Positions 53,855 through 59,983 of a DNA stretch of 59,983 bases are shown one piece after another. A program made the translations under genes and the position numbers. Location: NCBI GenBank assembly GCA_036383515.1, contig DASVOE010000074.1, positions 1 through 59,983 of the forward strand, written 5' to 3'. Source of the DNA: CADEDV01 sp036383515 (GTDB lineage: Bacteria > Bacteroidota > Bacteroidia > Chitinophagales > Chitinophagaceae). Each line of letters opens with the position of its first letter. Position 1 is the first letter of the stretch. Under the pieces are notes generated by a model. The model searched no databases. It was not told the origin of the DNA and worked only from the letters and a program-made list of their open reading frames with translations.

Positions 53855-54226
53855 CGGTAAAAAATTTTAGTTAAAACAAACGACCCATATTATAAGTATA
53901 AGTCTGTTTTGCTGACAATTACAGCGATTCCTATTTATTTAGCCTGCTGATTTTGATCTGAAATCGTAATATCCTCAGGGATAATCCCTGAACCGTCAGC
54001 GTACTACTTGGCTATTTTTTAAAAAACAAAGATATCATACAGTCAATATAGGGTAGCATATTCAATCCTTGAGTATTTTTAATCGCTAGACATATTCTTT
54101 TGGTACTCAAAGAACCGATGAGTCCCGGAGAATAAAAAATGCCGAATTGCTAAGGAAAATTACATGTTTGCTTAGTAAAGATATACGAACCCGGCATTGC
54201 CATCTTATGAACCAAACCAGTTTATC
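53855..54226 (+). promoter_or_regulatory. Intergenic leader with hairpins before dockerin-like protein
   Basis: The 372-bp gap holds no gene. Two structures are visible. TCAGGGA-TAA-TCCCTGA at 53975-53991 is a short hairpin. A longer nested inverted repeat spans about 54139-54201: outer arms AATGCCG and CGGCATT, inner arms TTGCTAAG and CTTAGTAA. The second ends only about 25 nt before the ATG, so it would fold in the 5' leader. No known riboswitch class recognised. Confidence 0.45.
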
Positions 54227-55885
54227 ATGAAATGCTGCATAGCTTTTCTTTTGCCACTAGTCCTGATTGGTACTGCCGCACGGGCGCAACTCGTCAATGA
54301 CGGTACTACACTTAAAATCCAACCCGGTACTGTATTGCTCCTGACTGGCAATGTAGAAAATAAAAATACAGGCACCATGAGCAATGATGGCAGGCTTGAA
54401 GTACGGGGGAATTTTCTGAATACAGCTACCTATACTACAACTACAGCAGATGACTCACTGATTATGAGTGGTAGCGGTAGTGTAACGTTGAATCCGGGTT
54501 CGTCAACAATTAGTGTATTGTACATTAACAAAACAACCAACTCAGATCATGTAACCCTCGCTGGTTCTACTACGATCAATTCCAAGCTTACTTATAATTC
54601 AGGTACTTTATCGACCAACCCTCTTTTGAGTTCTCTTACATTAAATGCTGCAATCACCGTTCCGTTTGAATTTACTGCAGGCCGTGAGATCATTGGACGG
54701 GTAAGAAGAACAGGTTGGGCAAATAGCACTGAGGTTATTTTCAACCAGCCTAATATGCTGATCACAACCAACGCAGGCACTGCACCCACAGAGTTTACGG
54801 TGAATATGATCCCGGAAATAGAAGGAGGCGATCCTTCACTGGCAGAAAGAAAAGTAAAAAGAAAATTTGTTTTTAGCCAGGCAGGCGGCACTGGTTTTAC
54901 AACAGATGTAAGATTTCCCTATACAAGTTCAGAATTGAACACCAATGCAGAGGCTAGCCTGGTGCCATGGAATTTGCCGGCAACAATTTGGACTGGCCGT
55001 TTAACACCTGTGACAAGAGATGCAGTTAGTGATTGGGTGTCTATCAGTGGTATTGCCGAAGCAGATATTGCCAAGGAATGGAAATTAGCGGATTCAAGAT
55101 ATAGAATGAATGCTACAGCGTTATTAAGAGGGCCATGGAATAGCTCAACCTTGCTAATGAATACTTCATTAAATAATGCAGGAGCAGGCCCGCTTGGTAC
55201 TCAATTGGTACAACCTTATAATACAACTCCTTTTAATTATCCGGGAGCTGAATTTGTGCCTGCTGGTTTTTTTGCAACTCATACCAATATTGTTGACTGG
55301 ATACTGGTAGAGTTTCGTAAACCTGCTGACCCGTTAGACCCGGCCACTGCAACTTCAGCGACTACTATAGGCCGTAAGGCAGGATTTCTTTTAAATAATG
55401 GAAGCATCGTGGATGTGGATGGAGTTACTCCTATTGAATTCGATTTAAATAAACAAGGTGACGGTTTTATGGTTATTCGTCATCGTAACCATTTAGATGT
55501 CATGAGTAACCTGCTTACTTTAGATGTACTGGGTAATTATTCAAACGACTTTAGGTTGCTTTCTAATTTGTATAAAAAAGTAGGAGCTTCTTCAGAATCT
55601 GCAACGTCGCTACTCAATACTTCTTTCGTAGGTATGTGGGCGGGAGATGCAAATAAGAGCCGGACCATTAACTCGGGGGATGTAACAGCAATACAAAATG
55701 CAATTGCCATCGGAACTACTGGGTATAAATTTACTGATGTGAACTTGAGTGGTACCATTAACTCGGGTGATATTACTGTTACTCAAAATACGATAGCTGT
55801 AGGAGGCTCAGTTAGCCCTTCTGCAAGAAATACGACCGATTCATCTACAAAAAAATCAAACGTTCCAGATCCTATTAACGAATAA
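54227..55885 (+). CDS. Secreted protein with C-terminal dockerin-like Ca-binding repeats
   Basis: Secreted protein of 552 residues. ATG at 54227 (MKCCIAFLLPLVLIG...ARAQ) gives the best signal peptide; the upstream ATG adds 10 residues. The N-terminal ~100 residues are beta-helix-like, Thr/Gly/Asn-rich (NTGTMSNDGRLEVRGNFLNT). The C-terminus (about 472-530) has two dockerin-type loops, GDANKSRTINSGDVTAIQNAI and DVNLSGTINSGDITVTQNTI, each with Ca-ligand spacing. It then ends in a polar tail without an obvious T9SS domain. No cohesin is visible in the window. It precedes a T9SS protein by 41 bp, probably in one operon. Confidence 0.85.
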   Translation: MKCCIAFLLPLVLIGTAARAQLVNDGTTLKIQPGTVLLLTGNVENKNTGTMSNDGRLEVRGNFLNTATYTTTTADDSLIMSGSGSVTLNPGSSTISVLYINKTTNSDHVTLAGSTTINSKLTYNSGTLSTNPLLSSLTLNAAITVPFEFTAGREIIGRVRRTGWANSTEVIFNQPNMLITTNAGTAPTEFTVNMIPEIEGGDPSLAERKVKRKFVFSQAGGTGFTTDVRFPYTSSELNTNAEASLVPWNLPATIWTGRLTPVTRDAVSDWVSISGIAEADIAKEWKLADSRYRMNATALLRGPWNSSTLLMNTSLNNAGAGPLGTQLVQPYNTTPFNYPGAEFVPAGFFATHTNIVDWILVEFRKPADPLDPATATSATTIGRKAGFLLNNGSIVDVDGVTPIEFDLNKQGDGFMVIRHRNHLDVMSNLLTLDVLGNYSNDFRLLSNLYKKVGASSESATSLLNTSFVGMWAGDANKSRTINSGDVTAIQNAIAIGTTGYKFTDVNLSGTINSGDITVTQNTIAVGGSVSPSARNTTDSSTKKSNVPDPINE

Positions 55886-55926
55886 TAAAAACCACTTCTA
55901 TTTATTTAAAGTCCATAATTTTTTTT

Positions 55927-57126
55927 ATGAAAAACTCTTACTCTAAATCAAAAATTGTAGTTTACCTATTGACATTTTGTTTCCTGGGTTTCAATGCCTG
56001 GGGACAAACAGCTGAATGGAGATTGGTTCAAACTAACTTTAGCAGCGTAGACCCTGATGCTGGTGGCCCGGCACATGGTTCAGTACAGTTTCAGCTTCAA
56101 ATGAGAGCACAAAGCGGAACGATTACCGCTGGAACTATATCAACTGGATTTAGTTTTCAATCTTATTTGGCAGCACTTCCTACCGGTGTAACTTGCCCCG
56201 GAAGTGCCCCTTACCAAAACAATCCGCCTAATATCGTTTTGTCAACAGAATTTGCTACTGCAGGTTATTCTTATAATGCGGTTCTTCAATGCAATGCCTT
56301 GAGCGAAACAATAGGAACAGAAACTTTTACACAAAGAGCAATTGGTACTTTGGTAAATGGAAGTATAACGCTTACCACGGCCTGGACACCAGCTTTTACC
56401 GCTACACTCTGGACATTAGGAACCAGCTCTCCACAAGGTGGCTTTGCTATGCTCCATTCAGGCGAACTTGGAAGCCCCGGGCAGTTTACAACGTATGGTA
56501 TTACTGATCCGCTGGGAGATCCTATTCCCACGAATTCATTATCTTATTCAATCCCTATTCCTCTTGGAACAGTTGGTACTCTCCCTGTTCTGTTCACGAA
56601 TTACAATGTAAACTGTAATGATAAAGGAACAGCTATTTCCTGGTCAACAGCTACTGAAATGAACAGCAGCCATTTTGAAATTCAGAAGAATGCAAATGGC
56701 ACATGGGCAACAATTGACAAGGTAGCCGCTTCAGGTAATAGTAACGAGATTCGTAAGTACCAATATCTTGATCTTGAAGCAGGCGTAGCGCAATACAGGA
56801 TTAAGCAGGTTGACCTGGACGGACATTTTGTTTATTCACCGGTGCGGTATACATCTTGTGAGAGCAGGAAAAACATCAATATTGTGATCTTCCCGATTCC
56901 TGTAAGCGATGTTTTGAATGTAGCGATCCGTACAGATAAAGCTATCCGGACAGAGTTGCAATTATTAGATATGTCTGGTAGAATAGTAAAACGCCAGGCC
57001 GCTGTATTAAATAGTGGTAACAGCAACCTTAGCATCAACGTAAGTAATCTTTCAACGGGTGAGTATATTATACGTAGCAGCGATGAAACATTAAAACTGA
57101 GCCAGAAGTTTACGATACTACGGTAA
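55927..57126 (+). CDS. T9SS type A sorting-domain protein
   Basis: Secreted protein of 399 residues with a signal peptide ending near AWGQ. The middle region is Thr/Ser/Pro-rich and beta-structured (residues about 25-220). It contains a conserved ISWSTATEMNSSHFEIQKN segment, commonly found just before sorting domains, and ends in a type IX sorting domain (about 325-399: VIFPIPVSDVLNV ... LSQKFTILR). No catalytic motif. It lies directly behind the dockerin-like gene and before a strong terminator. Confidence 0.85.
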   Translation: MKNSYSKSKIVVYLLTFCFLGFNAWGQTAEWRLVQTNFSSVDPDAGGPAHGSVQFQLQMRAQSGTITAGTISTGFSFQSYLAALPTGVTCPGSAPYQNNPPNIVLSTEFATAGYSYNAVLQCNALSETIGTETFTQRAIGTLVNGSITLTTAWTPAFTATLWTLGTSSPQGGFAMLHSGELGSPGQFTTYGITDPLGDPIPTNSLSYSIPIPLGTVGTLPVLFTNYNVNCNDKGTAISWSTATEMNSSHFEIQKNANGTWATIDKVAASGNSNEIRKYQYLDLEAGVAQYRIKQVDLDGHFVYSPVRYTSCESRKNINIVIFPIPVSDVLNVAIRTDKAIRTELQLLDMSGRIVKRQAAVLNSGNSNLSINVSNLSTGEYIIRSSDETLKLSQKFTILR

Positions 57127-57158
57127 AAATTATTACTAACTATAACTATTAAATCTAA

Positions 57159-57191
57159 TTGCCCCGTCAAGTTTTGACGGGGCAATTTTTT
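57159..57191 (+). terminator. Rho-independent terminator after T9SS protein
   Basis: TTGCCCCGTCAA and TTGACGGGGCAA form a 12-bp stem with a 3-nt loop, followed by six T, about 35 bp after the stop. Confidence 0.93.
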
Positions 57192-57240
57192 GCAGCGATC
57201 CAAACTTATAGAAGAATAGAAGACAGGAAGTTCTTTTCAA

Positions 57241-57276
57241 AAAAACCGGCTACTCATTGTTGAGCAGCCGGTTTTT
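57241..57276 (-). terminator. Terminator after malate dehydrogenase
   Basis: AAAAACCGGCTACTCA pairs with TGAGCAGCCGGTTTTT (one mismatch) around a 4-nt loop. On the minus strand it ends in five T, about 20 bp after the mdh stop. Confidence 0.9.
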
Positions 57277-57295
57277 AAGATTATACATTATTTTA

Positions 57296-58225
57296 TTACA
57301 GCGTCTTCAACACATCATTCATTCCTCTTACGGCAGTTGCACTTTTATCGAATGCCGCCTGCTCAGCTTCGTTCAATTTAAAATCAAGGATCTTTTCCCA
57401 TCCATTTTTACCAATGGTAACCGGAACGCCGAGGCAAATATCTTTTTGTCCGTATTCACCATCCAAAGCAACGCAGCATGTAAATAATTTCTTTTCATCA
57501 CGAACAATCGCTTCTACCAGTGCAGCTCCGGCAGCGCCAGGTGCATACCATGCAGAAGTGCCGATCAATGCTGTTAAAGTAGCGCCACCTACCATCGTAT
57601 CCTTTACAATTTTTTCCTGCTGCTCTGCTGATAAGAAATCAGTTACAGAAACACTGTTCCATGTAGCCATGCGTATCAATGGTATCATGGTAGTATCACC
57701 GTGCCCGCCCACTACAACGGCATTCAGATCAGATGGGCTGCAGCCTAAATGCTGGCTCAACTGATATTTGAAACGACTGCTGTCTAATGTGCCGCCCATT
57801 CCGATAATTCTATTTTTAGGTAAACCGGTGGATTGCAAAGCTAGGTAGGTCATCGTGTCCATCGGGTTACTGATCACGATGATGATGGCATTAGGCGAAT
57901 GCTTTAATATGTTTTCACAAACTCCTTTCACAATACCTGCATTCACACCAATGAGTTCTTCGCGGGTCATACCGGGTTTGCGGGGCAAGCCTGAAGTGAT
58001 AACAACCACATCGCTGCCAGCAGTTTTAGTGTAATCATTCGTGCTGCCGGTTATCTTCGTATCAAAACCAAGCAGCGTAGCTGTTTGCATCATATCCTGT
58101 GCTTTACCTTCAGCAACACCTTCTTTGATATCCAGTAAAACCAGTTCTTCGCAAAGCTCTTTACGGGCAATGTTATCAGCACAGGTGGCGCCTACAGCAC
58201 CAGCGCCTACTACAGTAACTTTCAT
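57296..58225 (-). CDS. mdh: Malate dehydrogenase
   Basis: Cytosolic NAD-dependent malate/oxaloacetate oxidoreductase of 309 residues, of the LDH-like MDH group. ATG 58225 starts MKVTVVGAGAVGATC with the dinucleotide motif at once; the longer frame adds an implausible leader. Landmarks are LLDI (NAD ribose Asp), GLPRKPGMTREEL (mobile loop with substrate Arg), ISNPMDTMTYLA and the catalytic His in VVVGGHGDTTM. Usual length. TCA-cycle role. Confidence 0.95.
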   Translation of the reverse strand: MKVTVVGAGAVGATCADNIARKELCEELVLLDIKEGVAEGKAQDMMQTATLLGFDTKITGSTNDYTKTAGSDVVVITSGLPRKPGMTREELIGVNAGIVKGVCENILKHSPNAIIIVISNPMDTMTYLALQSTGLPKNRIIGMGGTLDSSRFKYQLSQHLGCSPSDLNAVVVGGHGDTTMIPLIRMATWNSVSVTDFLSAEQQEKIVKDTMVGGATLTALIGTSAWYAPGAAGAALVEAIVRDEKKLFTCCVALDGEYGQKDICLGVPVTIGKNGWEKILDFKLNEAEQAAFDKSATAVRGMNDVLKTL

Positions 58226-58308
58226 GTAACAATGAATTAGAAGTAATAAATTTATTAGCCCGGCAAAGATAGGAGGGAATAGTGAATGGTGATAGCGAAT
58301 AGTAAAAG

Positions 58309-58451
58309 CGGTAGTGTACCAGTTTGAATTTTTCACGCAAAGCCGCTAAGTAATCCAAGACGCAAAGGCTGTATCCTTAGCGACTTATTTTCTTTGCGCC
58401 TTTGCGTGAAATAAAAAGTAGCTGATAAATTTTGAAACTGGTGCACTGCCG
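58309..58451. mobile_element. 143-bp MITE-like palindromic element
   Basis: Imperfect inverted repeats of about 25 bp bound this element: the left arm CGGTAGTGTACCAGTTTGAA and the right arm, read in reverse, CGGCAGTGCACCAGTTTCAA. Inside, a second inverted pair carries TTTCACGCAAAG and CTTTGCGTGAAA plus CGCTAAG and CTTAGCG. No coding capacity. It lies between divergent-free ends of mdh (its promoter side) and the OMP gene. I see no second copy in the window and no clear target duplication. Confidence 0.65.
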
Positions 58452-58510
58452 TAAAAGCTGAAGCAAAATTGGAAGCAGATTTATTGACTCCTCGTTATTT
58501 ACTATTAACG

Positions 58511-59983
58511 TTAAAAAAAGAAACCAACCCGGAAATGAATTACCCTGTCATCTTTTGAAATACCATACGATGCATTCAGTAATATCCGGTTGAAAGGAGC
58601 TACAAAAAAACCTCCTCCGTAACCGACATGCCAGGTATCAGATATTTCTCCCGGCTGCCATACCCTGCCCTGGTCCACAAATGCCAATACACCGATCTTA
58701 CCATTAAATAAATGGTTGCTTGTATTCAGGATTAAACGGAGTTCGTTATTATTATAAAAATTTGTTTTGCCATAGAAGCGTTGCCGGCGAAAGCCCCGCA
58801 TATTTTCTTTACCACTTAACGTAGTTAATTGATAAAATTCAGGCTTGCCGGTAACAGTGCTGCCACCTGCCCGCATAGCCAGTGATAAGTTTTTAAAGAA
58901 AGGAAGGTAGAACGAAATAGACGAAGCATACGTAGCAAAAGCTTTATTCCGGTTTTGTATGTTTTGCGTGTATGCTCCTGTAAGATTGAATTCAAAACCT
59001 TTGGAAGGAACTATTGGGTCATTGCTTTTTTTGAACTGGTAGCCGGCACCTGCCGTTACAAAATATTTTTGTTCAAACGATGCGGGAGGAGTTCCCGAAA
59101 TATCCTTTGCGATAAAACGATCTTCTTCATTTACCAGGTTAATGGCCTGGAATGCTGTATTGAAATTGAAATGATGCAAAGAGTCGTAGGTTCGGTTAAT
59201 GTTGATACCTGCTGTATAAATAGTACTTCTGAAACGGTAATATTTTCTATTGACATCTGTATTCATTACGCTTTCATTGCCTGTTCCGTAATAATTTGCT
59301 ACAAACGGGATATCAGTTCTCGCAATGGCTTCCAGGTTCCAATTGCCAATGAACTGGTTGGCTATATAACGATATTCAAGCGCCACTGAGCCGCGGTTAG
59401 GACCATAGTAACCCATCAGGCGATGTTCTGTTCCGAAAGGATATTTTCTCCATTTCTGGTTTTCAATATAATAACCAACTCCTATGGTAAGTCCGGGTCT
59501 TAAAACGATTCCTTTTTTATCATACTTGAAATTTTTGTAGATATAATTATTCAGCACTGTATCCTTTGAAATATGTGTGCGGGTTTCACTAGAACTGGTA
59601 AACCCGCTTTTCTCATCGTCATAAATCATCGTCATCTTTTTTCGCCCGGCTACAGCAGATTGATCCATCACAGCATCAATTCCGGCACCTGGAATAAGAC
59701 GGACAAGGATGGCTTTGTTCACATTACCTTTTAACTCAAAGATGTCATCACCTTCCATTCCATACAATCTTATCTCATTGGTTTCACCTGTCAAAAAAAT
59801 TCTTCTGTAACCAGGCTGTTCCTCTTTAGTGCCGTCTTTTTTTAAGTTGTAAATGCTAACAAGGGTATGCTCATCGTCTTTCCTGTTCACTTCAAAATAT
59901 TCTCTCCCGCTGGTTCCGGGTATATCAACACTGGGCGAAAGAAAATGATAATAGGTATCAGCATATTCGGCGAGATGGTTTCT
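58511..59983 (-). CDS. Outer-membrane beta-barrel (BamA/D15-like) protein, N-terminus beyond window
   Basis: The frame is open to the right edge, so only the last 490 residues are seen. The first ~110 visible residues contain IRLYGMEGDDIFELKGN...LIPGAGIDAV, the pattern found before the barrel in Bacteroidota metallophosphoesterase/surface-antigen fusions. The remainder is a barrel with alternating aromatic strands (TIGVGYYIENQKWR, LEYRYIANQFIGNW), the surface-antigen signature GGGFFVAPFNRILLNASYG and a C-terminal Phe (GFFF) for barrel insertion. The catalytic part, if any, lies outside the window. Confidence 0.85.
   Translation of the reverse strand, partial: RNHLAEYADTYYHFLSPSVDIPGTSGREYFEVNRKDDEHTLVSIYNLKKDGTKEEQPGYRRIFLTGETNEIRLYGMEGDDIFELKGNVNKAILVRLIPGAGIDAVMDQSAVAGRKKMTMIYDDEKSGFTSSSETRTHISKDTVLNNYIYKNFKYDKKGIVLRPGLTIGVGYYIENQKWRKYPFGTEHRLMGYYGPNRGSVALEYRYIANQFIGNWNLEAIARTDIPFVANYYGTGNESVMNTDVNRKYYRFRSTIYTAGININRTYDSLHHFNFNTAFQAINLVNEEDRFIAKDISGTPPASFEQKYFVTAGAGYQFKKSNDPIVPSKGFEFNLTGAYTQNIQNRNKAFATYASSISFYLPFFKNLSLAMRAGGSTVTGKPEFYQLTTLSGKENMRGFRRQRFYGKTNFYNNNELRLILNTSNHLFNGKIGVLAFVDQGRVWQPGEISDTWHVGYGGGFFVAPFNRILLNASYGISKDDRVIHFRVGFFF

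Overview
The window comes from a Bacteroidota chromosome, most likely family Chitinophagaceae (inference). The evidence is three proteins with type IX secretion (T9SS) C-terminal sorting domains, promoter boxes of the Bacteroidota form TAnnTTTG, a LytTR response regulator, a DUF6600 lipoprotein, a Bacteroidota-type tyrosine-recombinase remnant and low GC. The family level is not provable from the window alone. One tRNA (Asp, GTC) is present. I see no rRNA, CRISPR array or intact insertion sequence.

Layout. 1-7.3 kb (minus): two tandem M1-type metallopeptidases (the first runs off the left edge), an exopolysaccharide-initiating sugar transferase, a Gfo/Idh/MocA oxidoreductase and a YkuD-like L,D-transpeptidase. 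7.7-8.2 kb: a small membrane protein. 8.2-17.7 kb: a carbohydrate cluster with a divergent AraC regulator, an MFS hexuronate-type permease, a phytanoyl-CoA-dioxygenase-like oxygenase, two paralogous secreted GH2-type hydrolases and a xylose-isomerase-like TIM barrel; it has no SusC/SusD pair. 17.8-31.9 kb: an envelope and signalling block, nearly all on the minus strand. It holds a metallophosphoesterase, a PepSY-like protein, a DUF6600 lipoprotein, an unknown secreted protein, an mprF-virJ lipid-modification operon, a polysaccharide deacetylase, a hybrid histidine kinase, a small membrane protein and a LytTR response regulator. A divergent ABC exporter lies inside this block.

32.1-33.2 kb: a decayed tyrosine recombinase fused to the tail of a VIT1/CCC1-type transporter, beside tRNA-Asp. 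33.4-42.2 kb: mostly housekeeping genes (accA, dapA, rnz, a STAS protein, clpC, cmk), a frameshifted secreted esterase and a degenerate M23-like protein. 42.6-60 kb: three T9SS cargo proteins, a dockerin-like protein, a K+ channel, an FKBP isomerase with an internal duplication, an rRNA methyltransferase, a DnaQ/GIY-YIG nuclease, a HEIGH metalloprotease, a lipase, malate dehydrogenase, a palindromic MITE-like element and the C-terminal part of an outer-membrane beta-barrel protein.

Main discovery. Four minus-strand transcription units at 17.8-27.4 kb share a 15-nt element related to CGACTGGTTTTGCCT. In all four, exactly 39 nt separate its end from a TAnnTTTG-like -7 box. A second CGACT-like half-site starts 21 nt after the first, the spacing expected for a LytTR-type dimer. 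A weaker fifth copy precedes the small-protein/hybrid-kinase unit. The window encodes a LytTR regulator next to these genes, so I propose a local regulon for envelope modification: aminoacyl-phospholipid synthesis and hydrolysis, a DUF6600 lipoprotein, a PepSY-like protein and a polysaccharide deacetylase.
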